A stretch of DNA of 64,000 nucleotides from Pseudomonas sp. GD03919. GTDB lineage: Bacteria; Pseudomonadota; Gammaproteobacteria; Pseudomonadales; Pseudomonadaceae. The position numbers and the translations under genes were made by a program. The stretch spans positions 4,216,001 to 4,280,000 of the forward strand of contig NZ_CP104582.1 of the NCBI RefSeq assembly GCF_029814935.1, in the 5' to 3' direction. This document shows, piece after piece, positions 1-8,743 of the stretch (its first letter is position 1; the number at the start of each line of letters is the position of its first letter). The notes beneath the pieces are model-generated. The model saw only the letters and a list, made by a program, of their open reading frames with translations. It was not told where the DNA came from and did no database searches.

Positions 1-92
1 CCGCGCAGGCAGAGCTTGAAGCGCAGCCCGAGGGTGATTTCGATGCTTTCGTCGCGGCCTACCAGGCGAGCATTCTGGCTTTGGCCGTGTAG
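1..92 (+). CDS. C-terminal end of a truncated gene, possibly gshA
   Basis: An open frame enters from the left edge (codon phase starting at base 3) and ends at the TAG at 90-92. Only about 29 residues are visible. The stretch is acidic, then hydrophobic, ending in ILALAV, and carries no diagnostic motif. In P. aeruginosa gshA (glutamate-cysteine ligase) lies next to argA, so position makes gshA the leading candidate. That is an argument from gene order only; the sequence neither confirms nor excludes it. Confidence 0.4.
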   Translation, partial: AQAELEAQPEGDFDAFVAAYQASILALAV

Positions 93-217
93 GGCGAAGA
101 ACCGTCGACTGCGTCACAAAGCCAACCAGCGGAGCAAAAGCCAGGATGGGCGGCCACTCCCACGGCCGCCCTGCAAGCTAGCATTGCCGGGTAAAGGACG
201 ATAGATGAGCAGCGCCC

Positions 218-409
218 ATGGCCGAAGAAGCCACGCCGCAATGGAGCCTGGAGAGCCTGACCAAGGCCTACCAACAAGGCTATATGGCCGGCCTCACCGG
301 CCAGCCGAGAACCCGCCAGCCCTACCCTGACGAAATCCCTGCTGCGGCCTGGGAGGCCGGCTGGGACGATGGCCTCGAACAGATGCGCCTACAGCAGCAC
401 AGTGCCTGA
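218..409 (+). CDS. RMF-like small protein (63 aa)
   Basis: This small protein resembles ribosome modulation factor, which dimerises 70S ribosomes in stationary phase. The core AYQQGYMAGLTGQPR (about residues 17-31), followed by PY and then AAAWEAGWDDG (about 43-53), matches the RMF pattern of GYxAG, a CPY-like turn and a W/GW motif. The Cys of the RMF CPY motif is replaced (QPY). The start is fixed because an in-frame stop at 206 leaves ATG 218 as the only candidate. A purine-rich AAGGA lies further upstream than usual. It is convergent with argA. It could bind ribosomes or be a diverged paralogue with another RNA target. Confidence 0.7.
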   Translation: MAEEATPQWSLESLTKAYQQGYMAGLTGQPRTRQPYPDEIPAAAWEAGWDDGLEQMRLQQHSA

Positions 410-435
410 ATCCTGAACGCATCGTGGGAGGGGCG

Positions 436-467
436 TTAGCCGCGAGCGGTGAACCCGTCGCGGCTAA
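436..467. repeat. Inverted repeat downstream of the RMF-like gene
   Basis: Perfect 10-bp arms (TTAGCCGCGA and TCGCGGCTAA) separated by 12 bases. It follows the RMF-like stop and faces argA, so it could terminate either gene, but no T-run follows. Confidence 0.55.
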
Positions 468-473
468 AGAGAG

Positions 474-497
474 GTAGCCCGGATGAAATCCGGGGGT
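474..497. repeat. REP-like palindromic unit
   Basis: GTAGCCCGGATGAAATCCGGG contains arms CCCGGAT / ATCCGGG. The same GTAGCCCGGATGCAATCCGGG unit makes both arms of the hairpin at 19578-19636 and recurs near 50911, so it is a dispersed palindromic unit. Confidence 0.6.
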
Positions 498-542
498 ATT
501 CTGCCTCACGCTCGCGGATTGCGGTCTCCTGCATCGCTCCAG

Positions 543-565
543 TGTAGGAGCGACTTCAGCCGCGA
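543..565. repeat. REP-like unit (TGTAGGAGCG type)
   Basis: TGTAGGAGCGACTTCAGCCG matches the unit at 42081-42103 (TGTAGGAGCGGCTTCAGCCG) with one difference. This is the typical dispersed intergenic palindrome of Pseudomonas chromosomes. It lies in the gap after argA. Confidence 0.65.
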
Positions 566-616
566 AGCTCGCGGATAAATCCGCTCATACAGTTCGCTGC
601 GATTCATACCCCTCGC

Positions 617-1915
617 TTACAACGTCTTCTCGAATACCTTCGAGTTGCGCTGGTAGTTGTACAGCGACGCCCGCGCGGCCGGCATGCGCTCGACACTGCT
701 CGGCTCGAAACCGCGCTCGCGGAACCAGTGCGCGGTACGCGTGGTGAGCACAAACAGGGTCTTGATCCCCTGCGCCCGCGCCCTGGCCTCGATCCGCTTG
801 AGCAATTCGTCGCCGCGACCGCCGTGACGGTATTCGGGATTGACCGCCAGACAGGCCAACTCACCGCAGTCGGAATCGGCGATGGGATAGAGCGCCGCAC
901 AGGCGATGATTAGCCCTTCGCGCTCGACGATGCTGAACTGCTCGATCTCGCGCTCCAGCACCTCACGCGAACGACGCACCAGAATGCCCTGCTCTTCCAG
1001 CGGGCTGATCAGCTCAATCAGGCCACCAACATCCTCGATGGTCGCCTCGCGCAGGGATTCGAACTGCTCCTGCGCCACCAGCGTACCGTTGCCAGTGCGG
1101 GTGAACAGCTCGCTGAGCAGTGCGCCATCGGTGGCGTAGCTGACGATATGGCTGCGTTTGACGCCGCCCCGACAGGCCTCGGCAGCGGCGTCGAGCAGCT
1201 CGCCCTGATAGTTGCTGCCCAGCCGTGCCAGGTGCGCGGGCACCTGCTGCGGACGCAGTTCGCGCACCAGCTTGCCGTTTTCGTCGAGCAGACCATCCTC
1301 GGCGCCGAACAGCAGCAGCTTGTCCGCCCCCAGGTCGATGGCCGCGCGGGTAGCGACGTCCTCGCAGGCCAGGTTGAAGATCTCCCCGGTGGGCGAATAA
1401 CCCAGTGGCGACAACAGCACGATGCTGCGCTCGTCGAGCTGACGATTGATGCCCTTGCGGTCGATGCGCCGTACTTCGCCGGTGTGGTGGTAGTCGACGC
1501 CATCGACCACACCGATCGGCCGCGCGGTGACGAAGTTGCCGCTGGTCAGGCGCAGGCGTGAGCCCTGCATCGGCGAGGCAGCCATATCCATCGACAGACG
1601 CGCTTCGATGGCGATACGCAACTGGCCGACGGCGTCGATCACGCATTCCAGGGTCGGTGCGTCGGTGATGCGCAGGTCGCGATGGTAATGCGGGGTCAGG
1701 CCACGGGCAGCCAGGCGCGCCTCGATCTGCGGACGCGAGCCGTGCACCAGCACCAGACGCACGCCGAGGCTGTGCAGCAGCACCAGGTCGTGGACGATAT
1801 TGGCGAAATTCGGATGGGCAACGCCCTCGCCCGGCAACATGACCACGAAGGTGCAGTCACGATGAGCGTTGATGTAGGGCGAGGCGTGGCGTAGCCAGTT
1901 GACGTAGTCGTGCAT
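617..1915 (-). CDS. argA: N-acetylglutamate synthase (amino-acid N-acetyltransferase)
   Basis: ArgA transfers acetyl from acetyl-CoA to L-glutamate, the first step of arginine synthesis in the cytoplasm, and is normally feedback-inhibited by arginine. The 432-residue protein has an N-terminal amino-acid-kinase-like domain (HGSRPQIE at about 58-65) and a C-terminal GNAT domain whose acetyl-CoA loop NPEYRHGGRGDEL sits at about 359-371. Length and sequence fit the Pseudomonas ArgA family closely. I chose ATG 1915 (MHDYVNW) over a TTG six bases upstream because homologues begin there. argE lies 63 bases upstream on the same strand, so the two may be co-transcribed. Confidence 0.95.
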   Translation of the reverse strand: MHDYVNWLRHASPYINAHRDCTFVVMLPGEGVAHPNFANIVHDLVLLHSLGVRLVLVHGSRPQIEARLAARGLTPHYHRDLRITDAPTLECVIDAVGQLRIAIEARLSMDMAASPMQGSRLRLTSGNFVTARPIGVVDGVDYHHTGEVRRIDRKGINRQLDERSIVLLSPLGYSPTGEIFNLACEDVATRAAIDLGADKLLLFGAEDGLLDENGKLVRELRPQQVPAHLARLGSNYQGELLDAAAEACRGGVKRSHIVSYATDGALLSELFTRTGNGTLVAQEQFESLREATIEDVGGLIELISPLEEQGILVRRSREVLEREIEQFSIVEREGLIIACAALYPIADSDCGELACLAVNPEYRHGGRGDELLKRIEARARAQGIKTLFVLTTRTAHWFRERGFEPSSVERMPAARASLYNYQRNSKVFEKTL

Positions 1916-1978
1916 GAGCAATCCATTAACGTAGAGACTAAGACGGCATGGCCGTCATGTTCGGTTAGAGAGTCGCTC

Positions 1979-3145
1979 TCATCGTCGCTGCACGTCTTCG
2001 CTCCGGGTCAGGCAATAGTGTTGAATCAATTGGCGCAACAGCGCCACGGTAGGTTCGATGCGGGCCAGTTCCAGGTGCTCCCCGGGTTGGTGCGCACAAT
2101 CGATATCGCCGGGGCCGAGCACCAGCGTCTCGCAGCCAAGCTGCTGAAGATAAGGCGCTTCGGTACCGAATGCCACTGCCTGGGCCGTGTGCCCGGTCAG
2201 ACGCTCGGCCAGACGCACCAGTTCGGCATCGGCGCGCTGCTCGAAGGGTGGCACTTCCGGGAACAGCGGGCCGTAATCGATACGCACCTGATGCTTGAGC
2301 GCCAGCGGCTGCAACTTGCCACGAATGGCTGCGCGCAACTGCTCGGGATCCATGCCCGGTAGCGGGCGCAGGTCGAACTCCAGGGCGCATTGGCCACAGA
2401 TACGATTGGGGTTGTCGCCACCGTGAATGCAGCCAAGGTTCAGTGTCGGTTGTGGCACGCTGAATTGCGGGTTGTTGAACTCACGCTGCCATTGCGCACG
2501 CAGGCCGCGCAGCTCACCCATGACATCCTGCATGGCCTCCAGCGCACTGTGGCCAAGAGCCGGATTGGAGGAATGGCCACTTTGCCCAAGAATATCGATG
2601 CGCTCCATCATCACGCCCTTGTGCAGGCGTATGGGCTTGAGGCCTGTCGGCTCGCCAATCACTGCAGCCCGGCCAAGCGGTCGGCCGGCAGCGGCCAAGG
2701 CACGGGCGCCGGCCATCGAGCTTTCTTCGTCACAGGTGGCGAGAATCAGCAGCGGCTGTTGGAAGGGCTGATCGAGCAGCGGTCGCACGGCCTCGATGGC
2801 CAGGGCGAAGAAGCCCTTCATGTCGCAACTGCCGAGGCCCACCCAGCGGTCGCCCACTTCGCTCAGCTTGAGAGGGTCGGTCTGCCACAGGGCAGCATCG
2901 AAGGGCACGGTATCGCTGTGCCCGGCCAGCACCAGACCACCAGGGCCAGAGCCATAACTGGCGAGCAGGTTGAACTTGCCCGGGGCGATCTGCTGGGTTT
3001 CGCAGGTAAACCCCAGATCACCCAGCCAGGCAGCGAGCAGCTCGATGACCGGCGCGTTGCTCTGGTCCCAGTTGGGCTGGGTGCAGCTCACCGATGGCGC
3101 TGCGATCAGCGCAGCGAACTGCTCTCGAAAGGACGGCAGGGGCAT
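1979..3145 (-). CDS. argE: Acetylornithine deacetylase
   Basis: ArgE hydrolyses N-acetylornithine to ornithine and acetate in arginine biosynthesis. The 388-residue M20-family protein shows the metal-site motif GHSDTVP (H76, D78), a second metal Asp in SCDMKG (D108) and the catalytic Glu pair in CDEES (140-141). The start is ATG 3145 with AGGAGA eight bases upstream; the longer open frame to 3187 has no ribosome site and no family support. Pseudomonas also recycles acetyl groups through ArgJ, so a committed deacetylase here may act in catabolism or on related substrates. That is inference. It lies just upstream of argA. Confidence 0.93.
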   Translation of the reverse strand: MPLPSFREQFAALIAAPSVSCTQPNWDQSNAPVIELLAAWLGDLGFTCETQQIAPGKFNLLASYGSGPGGLVLAGHSDTVPFDAALWQTDPLKLSEVGDRWVGLGSCDMKGFFALAIEAVRPLLDQPFQQPLLILATCDEESSMAGARALAAAGRPLGRAAVIGEPTGLKPIRLHKGVMMERIDILGQSGHSSNPALGHSALEAMQDVMGELRGLRAQWQREFNNPQFSVPQPTLNLGCIHGGDNPNRICGQCALEFDLRPLPGMDPEQLRAAIRGKLQPLALKHQVRIDYGPLFPEVPPFEQRADAELVRLAERLTGHTAQAVAFGTEAPYLQQLGCETLVLGPGDIDCAHQPGEHLELARIEPTVALLRQLIQHYCLTRSEDVQRR

Positions 3146-3213
3146 CGGCGTTCTCCTGGGTCGGAGCCCCATCATAGGGGCATCCAACCTCAGGGGAAAC
3201 CGTCAGGCCGGGA

Positions 3214-4485
3214 TCAAACCCCGCCGAACAGCGAGCGCAGAATGAAGAAGAAGATGATCGACAGGATCGCACCAGCCGGCAGGGTGATGATCCAGGACAG
3301 GAAGATCTTGCCGATCATGCCCAGGTTCAGCGCACCGATGCCGCGCGCCAGGCCGACCCCAAGAATGGCGCCGACCAGGGTGTGGGTGGTTGATACCGGC
3401 AGGCCGAGACCCGAGGCACTGACCACGGTGGTGGCGGCAGCCAGTTCGGCGGCGAAGCCGCGGCTGGGGGTCAGCTCGGTGATTTCCTTGCCGATGGTGG
3501 CGATCACCTTGTAGCCGTAGGTGGCCAGACCGACCACGATACCCAGCGCACCGAGCAGCAGGATCCAGCCCGGCACCAGCGACTTAGCGCCAGCGGCCAT
3601 CTCGCCACCGCTCTGAATCACGCCGACGATGGCGGCCAGCGGGCCAACGGCATTGGCGACGTCGTTGGAGCCGTGGGCGAAGGCCATGGAGCAGGCGGTG
3701 AAGATCATCAGGATGGCGAACACCTTCTCCACGCTGGAGAAGTGGAAGGCCTTGTCGGCTTCGGCGTCGACATGAATGCGGCTGAGCAGCGCGATACCGA
3801 TCAGCATGACCAGCACGCCGATACCGATCGAGAGCAGGAAGCCTTCGGTGCTGGAGAGATTCAGGCCGACATGCTTGAGACCCTTGGTCATGGTCATCAG
3901 CGAAATCATGAAGCCGGTGATGAACATGTACAGCGGCACATAACGCTTGGCGTTCAGGAACGGATTGTCGGTATCGATGATCAGCTTCTGCACGCTGACG
4001 AACAGGCAGAAAGAGATGATCCCGGCCAGCATCGGCGTAACCACCCAGCTGGCGACGATGGGGCCGACGCCGCTCCAGTGCACCGCATCCATCGACACGC
4101 CGACCGCGGCGAAACCGATCACCGCACCGACGATGGTATGCGTGGTCGAAACCGGCCAGCCGCGGGTCGAGGCGACCATTAGCCAGGTGCCCGCAGCCAG
4201 CAATGCCGACATCATGCCCAGCACCATAAGGTTGGGGCTGATCAGATTGGCATCGACGATGCCGTTCTTGATGGTTTCAGTCACTTGACCGCCGGCCAGA
4301 TAGGCGCCAGCGAATTCGAAGACCATGGCGATGATGATCGCCTGCTTGATGGTCAATGCACGCGAGCCAACGGATGTACCCATAGCATTGGCTACATCGT
4401 TGGCTCCAACACCCCAGGCCATGAAAAACCCGAAAAGGCAGGCAAGCACGAGCAGAACGAGCCCGTAGTCCGCAATCAGAGACAT
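3214..4485 (-). CDS. pit: Inorganic phosphate transporter, Pit family
   Basis: This inner-membrane carrier imports phosphate as a metal-phosphate complex, driven by the proton gradient. The 423-residue protein is almost entirely hydrophobic and has the two duplicated Pit signatures: GANDVANAMG at about 27-36 and HGSNDVANAVG in the second half. Each is followed later by a PVSTTHT motif, as expected for the inverted-repeat fold. It lies 38 bases downstream of a PhoU-like DUF47 gene, the usual pairing for Pit carriers. Low-affinity constitutive uptake is the family norm. Confidence 0.93.
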   Translation of the reverse strand: MSLIADYGLVLLVLACLFGFFMAWGVGANDVANAMGTSVGSRALTIKQAIIIAMVFEFAGAYLAGGQVTETIKNGIVDANLISPNLMVLGMMSALLAAGTWLMVASTRGWPVSTTHTIVGAVIGFAAVGVSMDAVHWSGVGPIVASWVVTPMLAGIISFCLFVSVQKLIIDTDNPFLNAKRYVPLYMFITGFMISLMTMTKGLKHVGLNLSSTEGFLLSIGIGVLVMLIGIALLSRIHVDAEADKAFHFSSVEKVFAILMIFTACSMAFAHGSNDVANAVGPLAAIVGVIQSGGEMAAGAKSLVPGWILLLGALGIVVGLATYGYKVIATIGKEITELTPSRGFAAELAAATTVVSASGLGLPVSTTHTLVGAILGVGLARGIGALNLGMIGKIFLSWIITLPAGAILSIIFFFILRSLFGGV

Positions 4486-4523
4486 AAATTAGTTTCCGTA
4501 GATCCCAGAAAGGACACTGGCGC

Positions 4524-5201
4524 TTAGCGCGCCAGCAGTTGTTCCAGTCGGTTGCCCACTCGTTGGGCACGGTCGGCGACGTCGCCGATCCAGTCGATGA
4601 TCTGATAGAGGAACATCACATCGACCGGAGGAAGGTCCTTCTCCAGCTTGAACAGGTTGCGGCGGACCTCGATCTGCAGGCGGTCGGTGTCGTTCTCGAT
4701 CGACCCGAGCTCCTCGATCAGGGTTTCCACCAGCACCGCTTCACGGCCGGCGAAACCGGTCTCGAGCAGCTCGTCCAATTCGTTCATCGCCTTCAGCGCC
4801 TGGGCGCTGGCGTCCACGCTGCGCTGTACGTAGGTGCGCACCAGCGGCTGCAACGGCTGCGGAATGGCCATCTGCCGACCGAGCATGAGGCCGGCGATGT
4901 CCTTGGCACGGTTGGCGACTTTGTCCTGTACACTGAGCAGCTCAAGCAGGTCCGAACGCGGCACCGGCAGAAACAGGCTCTTGGGCAAGTGCAGGCGCAC
5001 GCTTTTCTTCAGCTTGTCGGCCTCGTGCTCCAGGCGGGACATCTCCTGTTGTACCTGTTCTACCTTGGCCCAGTCTTCGACCATTACGGCCTCGAAGAAA
5101 GGCACCAGGTTCGCCGCGCACTCATGGGCCTTGGCGATATGCTGTTGCATGGGGCCGATGGGTGAGCGGCCGAACAGGCTGACAAAGGGATTGATAGGCA
5201 T
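4524..5201 (-). CDS. DUF47/TIGR00153 PhoU-like protein
   Basis: This 225-residue, mainly helical protein belongs to the DUF47 family, which resembles PhoU and is co-encoded with Pit carriers. Charged, heptad-like helices run through residues 20-100 (HECAANLVPFFEAV, then EQVQQEMSRLEHEADKLK), as in PhoU metal-cluster bundles. It begins MPINPF with purine-rich sequence upstream. The likely role is to modulate the Pit carrier encoded immediately downstream; this is inferred from the pairing, and the family's biochemistry is poorly known. Confidence 0.88.
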   Translation of the reverse strand: MPINPFVSLFGRSPIGPMQQHIAKAHECAANLVPFFEAVMVEDWAKVEQVQQEMSRLEHEADKLKKSVRLHLPKSLFLPVPRSDLLELLSVQDKVANRAKDIAGLMLGRQMAIPQPLQPLVRTYVQRSVDASAQALKAMNELDELLETGFAGREAVLVETLIEELGSIENDTDRLQIEVRRNLFKLEKDLPPVDVMFLYQIIDWIGDVADRAQRVGNRLEQLLAR

Positions 5202-5314
5202 AGGGTAAGCCCCTGTTTTGAGAAGGTCGCAAGTATAGGGATCGGCTTCGTCATTCGCCAGCGCGCGTCATCGGTCTGTCACATTTTCATAATAAGGCTA
5301 CATAGCTCCCCATC

Positions 5315-6679
5315 ATGGTCAAAGAAACCGAAATCAAACTGCGTGCCAGTCGCGCCACCCTGGCCGCCCTGCGCGAGCACCCGCTGCTGAAGAAACGCAA
5401 CAAGAGCGGCTGGCAACGCAGCGAGCTGTTCAATCAGTACTACGACACCCCGGACCGCGACCTGGCCCATGCCAAGGTCGCGCTGCGCCTGCGCCGCGAC
5501 GGCGAGCAGTTCATTCAGACGCTGAAAAGTCGCGGCCAGAGCGTTGCCGGCCTGTCCGAGCGCAACGAGTGGGACTGGTACCTGAGCAAGGCCAAGCTCG
5601 ACCTGAAAAAGCTCGACGACAGTTGCTGGCCGGCCAGCCTGGCCGAGCTGGACAAGAAAACCCTGCAACCGCTGTTCACCACTGATTTCGTCCGCGAGAA
5701 GGCCGAGATCGCCTGGGGTCGCGGCAAGGCCAAGGTGGTCATCGAAGCCGCGCTGGACCTGGGCAAGGTAATCGCCGGCGAAGGTGAAGAAGAGATCTGC
5801 GAACTGGAGCTGGAACTGCGCCAGGGCGAACCCGCCGCGCTGCTGGAGCTGGCCTGCGAACTGGCCGCCGAACTGCCGCTGATGCCCTGCGACATCAGCA
5901 AGGCCGAACGTGGCTATCGCCTGTTCGATGCCGGCAGTTACAGCCTGAGCCTGCCGCCCCCCGAGCTGAACGCCGAGATGAGCCTGGACGACGCCTTTGC
6001 CGCCCTCGCCTGGCATCTGCTCGGCGCCAGCCAGCGCCTGGCCGAGCAATATCGCTGGAACGGCCACTGGAGTCTGTTGCAGCAATGGCTGGAGCAACTG
6101 ATCGATCTGCGCGCCCTGCTTGCCAGCCTCGGCCAGGCCGCACCGCGCGCCAGCTCACGCGAACTGCGCGAAGCCCTCGACGCCCTGCTCGACGACTGGC
6201 GCCCGCGTCTGGCAGCCGGGCAGCACGACGACAGCATGCGCCGTAATGCGCCGGCACTGTTCGCCGCTGAGCTGGATGGCTGCCGTTGGGGCCTGCTGTC
6301 GCTGAAGCTGTCGCACTGGTTGCTGCAACGCAGCTGGACGCAAGCACGCAACAGCCGTGGCGATCGCCAGGGCAATGCGGCACTGGGTAACTGGCTGCCA
6401 ACCCTGCTGGGCGAAGAAGGCACGGCCCTGCAGCTGCGCCGCTATCAGCAGCAGCCAGAGGATCTGGCCGAGCAGATGCCACGCCTGGAGCGCCTGCTGG
6501 TCTGGCTGCGCCTGGCGCGCGGCGTGCTGGAAGTGCCGGAGACTGACCGCCTGTATGGCGAGCTGAACAAGCTGTATGGCCTGGCACAGCAAGATCTGGA
6601 TGACGAGCAACGGCAACTGCGGGCAACTCAGACGCAGATCGTCAACAGCCTCAAGGCCTGGAAGGCACTGGTCAAATAG
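5315..6679 (+). CDS. ygiF: CYTH-CHAD domain protein, inorganic triphosphatase-like
   Basis: The protein has an N-terminal CYTH domain with the signature ExExK at residues 4-8 (ETEIK) and the expected alternating charged strands (RLRRDG, EWDWYL). The helical C-terminal half, rich in Arg, Glu and His, fits a CHAD domain. E. coli YgiF of this architecture hydrolyses inorganic tripolyphosphate. CHAD domains bind polyphosphate, which fits the ppx/ppk genes elsewhere in the window, although no operon connects them. Length is 454 residues. It is divergent from the pit operon, sharing a 113-base intergenic region. Confidence 0.85.
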   Translation: MVKETEIKLRASRATLAALREHPLLKKRNKSGWQRSELFNQYYDTPDRDLAHAKVALRLRRDGEQFIQTLKSRGQSVAGLSERNEWDWYLSKAKLDLKKLDDSCWPASLAELDKKTLQPLFTTDFVREKAEIAWGRGKAKVVIEAALDLGKVIAGEGEEEICELELELRQGEPAALLELACELAAELPLMPCDISKAERGYRLFDAGSYSLSLPPPELNAEMSLDDAFAALAWHLLGASQRLAEQYRWNGHWSLLQQWLEQLIDLRALLASLGQAAPRASSRELREALDALLDDWRPRLAAGQHDDSMRRNAPALFAAELDGCRWGLLSLKLSHWLLQRSWTQARNSRGDRQGNAALGNWLPTLLGEEGTALQLRRYQQQPEDLAEQMPRLERLLVWLRLARGVLEVPETDRLYGELNKLYGLAQQDLDDEQRQLRATQTQIVNSLKAWKALVK

Positions 6680-6714
6680 TGCAGGCGATAGCATGAAAAA
6701 CGGGCCCTGCGGGT

Positions 6715-6861
6715 AATGCCGATCAGATAAGCTTGCCAAAGCGGTCTTTCGTAGGAGCCCCGCCCCGGGGCGAAGCTTTTCAATCGCGTATCGCCCTGGT
6801 TCGCGGCGGGGCGCCGCTCCTACCCATTGGCAGCGTCGATGCTTAACTGACTGGCATTAGC
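6715..6861. mobile_element. 147-bp inverted-repeat element, copy R1
   Basis: This segment recurs at 43709-43855 with identical length and about 5 differences. Its ends form an imperfect terminal inverted repeat (left AATGCCGATCAGATAAGC, right GCTTAACTGACTGGCATT). It also holds two facing REP-like cores (GTAGGAGCCCCG and GCGCCGCTCCTAC), so the transcript would fold into a long hairpin. There is no coding capacity. It resembles a REPIN or MITE-type non-autonomous element. It lies between ygiF (+) and spuH (-), both of which end towards it. Confidence 0.75.
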
Positions 6862-6900
6862 CCTGCGGGGCCCGTTCTCGTTGCGGCTAATATAGACGCC

Positions 6901-7752
6901 TTACTTCCAGGAAGGGTTGGTGGTCTCGTCCATGGCCTGCTGCATGGCCTTCTTGCGTTTTTCCTCGGCGCGCTGGGCGAAGTACCAGGCCAGGAAGGTA
7001 GCGAACGACACCGCCAGCAGGATCAGGCTGGCCACCGCGTTGATCTCCGGTTTGACCCCCAGGCGTACGGCGGAGAAGATCTCCATCGGCAACGTAGTCG
7101 AGCCAGGGCCGGAGACGAAGCTGGCCAGCACCAGGTCATCCAGCGATAGGGCGAAGGACATCATCGCCCCTGCTGCCAGCGACGGCGCGATCATCGGCAC
7201 GGTGATCAGGAAGAACACCTTCCATGGCCGCGCCCCCAGGTCCATGGCCGCCTCTTCGATGGACATGTCCAGCTCACGCAGGCGCGACGACACCACCACC
7301 GCCACATAGGCCGAGCAGAAGGTGGTGTGGGCGATCCAGATGGTGGTCATGCCGCGCTGCATCGGCCAGCCGATCAGCTGCGCCATCAGCACGAACAGCA
7401 GCAGCAGCGACAGACCGGTGATCACTTCCGGCATCACCAGCGGCGCGGTGACCAGGCCACCGAACAGCGTGCGCCCCTTGAAGCGGGTGATGCGGGTCAG
7501 CACGAAGGCCGCCAGGGTGCCCAGCGCCACCGCCGCGATGGCGGTGTAGCAGGCGATTTCCAGCGAGCGCATCACCGAGTTCATCAGCTGGGTGTTGTCC
7601 AACAGGCCGACGTACCACTTCACCGACCAGCCGCCCCACACCGTGACCAGCCGCGAGGCGTTGAACGAGTAGATGACCAGGATAACCATGGGCAGGTAGA
7701 TGAATGCCAGACCCGCCCAGAGCATGATGCTGGAGAAACTGAAACGCTTCAT
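6901..7752 (-). CDS. spuH: Polyamine ABC transporter permease SpuH/PotI
   Basis: Inner-membrane permease of the putrescine/spermidine importer. The 283-residue protein has about six membrane segments and the EAA loop that docks the ATPase (EEAAMDLGARPWKVFFLITV, about residues 163-182). It is the last gene of the spu cluster. In most PotHI-type operons the upstream permease overlaps this start; here an 80-base insertion derived from the end of spuG lies between them. The start ATG 7752 is preceded by GGAGGGCCGCCC, itself part of the duplicated segment, so the duplication appears to have carried the ribosome site along. Confidence 0.93.
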   Translation of the reverse strand: MKRFSFSSIMLWAGLAFIYLPMVILVIYSFNASRLVTVWGGWSVKWYVGLLDNTQLMNSVMRSLEIACYTAIAAVALGTLAAFVLTRITRFKGRTLFGGLVTAPLVMPEVITGLSLLLLFVLMAQLIGWPMQRGMTTIWIAHTTFCSAYVAVVVSSRLRELDMSIEEAAMDLGARPWKVFFLITVPMIAPSLAAGAMMSFALSLDDLVLASFVSGPGSTTLPMEIFSAVRLGVKPEINAVASLILLAVSFATFLAWYFAQRAEEKRKKAMQQAMDETTNPSWK

Positions 7753-7891
7753 GGGCGGCCCTCCAGCTCTTTAGCTCCGCTTCTGGTTGGAAAGCCGGTT
7801 GAAGAGAATGATGGGCTCACAGTGATTGAACGAATCATGGCCGCCCCTCCAGCTCTTTAGCCTGGTTACGGTTGAAGAGAATGATGGGCAC
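7750..7891 (-). repeat. Partial tandem duplication at the spuG-spuH junction
   Basis: The last ~55 bases of spuG (7836-7891) recur as an imperfect copy at 7750-7819. The first 25 bases of each copy differ at only 2 positions, and CGGTTGAAGAGAATGATGGG is shared exactly; the spuH-proximal copy has about 13 extra bases in between. The offset is 86 bases. Both copies end in CATG, which is the spuG ATGA stop in one and the spuH start in the other. The simplest history is an original ATGA overlap split by the duplication. Confidence 0.8.
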
Positions 7892-8743
7892 GATCAGGAT
7901 TGCCAGCATCACCACCGCCAGCGCGGACGCCACCGGCCAGTCGCGGTTGTTGAAGAACTCCTGCCACAGCACCTTGCCGATCATCAGGGTCTCCGGGCCG
8001 CCGAGCAGCTCGGGGATGACGAACTCACCGACCACCGGAATGAACACCAGCATGGAGCCGGCGATGATGCCGTTCTTCGACAGCGGCACGGTGATTTTCC
8101 AGAAGTTGTTGAAGTTGCTCGAGCCCAGATCGGAGGCGGCTTCCAGCAGGCTCAGATCATGCTTCACCAGGTTGGCGTAAAGCGGCAGGATCATAAACGG
8201 CAGGTACGAATACACGACGCCGATATAGACCGCCGTGTTGGTATTGAGGATCTGCAGCGGCGTATCGATCAGACCAATGCCCATCAGCAGGCTGTTGAGC
8301 AGGCCGTTGTTGCCGAGAATGCCCATCCAGGCATAGACGCGGATCAGGATCGCGGTCCAGGTCGGCATCATGATCAGCAGCAGCAGGACGGTCTGGCGCT
8401 CCCTTGGGGCACGGGCGATGGCATAGGCCATCGGGTAGCCGATCACCAGGCACAGCAGCGTGCTGAAGAACGCCACCTTCAACGAACCCAGATAAGCCGA
8501 CAGGTACAGCGCATCCTCGGTGAGGAAGATGTAGTTGCCGAAATTCAGCAGCAGAGTCAGCTTGTTGTCCGCCCACTGGTAGATTTCCGTGTAGGGCGGA
8601 ATGGCCACGTCGGCTTCGGCGAAGCTGATCTTCAGCACGATGACGAACGGCAGCAGGAAGAACAGAAACAGCCAGAGGAAGGGTATGCCGATCACGGCAT
8701 GCCGCCCACTGGGCAGATAGCGCGAGAGTTTGGCCAGTTTCAT
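7835..8743 (-). CDS. spuG: Polyamine ABC transporter permease SpuG/PotH
   Basis: First permease of the putrescine/spermidine importer, 302 residues with six predicted membrane segments and an EAA loop (LLEAASDLGSSNFNNFWKIT). The start is ATG 8743, which overlaps the spuF stop as ATGA, implying translational coupling. The longer frame to 8842 runs inside spuF. The C-terminus reads NRNQAKELEGRP, and the DNA encoding it is partly repeated downstream. It pairs with SpuH to form the membrane channel fed by SpuD and SpuE. Confidence 0.94.
   Translation of the reverse strand: MKLAKLSRYLPSGRHAVIGIPFLWLFLFFLLPFVIVLKISFAEADVAIPPYTEIYQWADNKLTLLLNFGNYIFLTEDALYLSAYLGSLKVAFFSTLLCLVIGYPMAYAIARAPRERQTVLLLLIMMPTWTAILIRVYAWMGILGNNGLLNSLLMGIGLIDTPLQILNTNTAVYIGVVYSYLPFMILPLYANLVKHDLSLLEAASDLGSSNFNNFWKITVPLSKNGIIAGSMLVFIPVVGEFVIPELLGGPETLMIGKVLWQEFFNNRDWPVASALAVVMLAILIVPIILFNRNQAKELEGRP

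Noticed and set aside
6155-6739. 194-codon minus-strand frame beginning in repeat R1
   Set aside because: Its start MASLSDRH comes from the 147-bp repeat; another repeat-derived frame beginning the same way occurs at R2. The rest is antisense ygiF.
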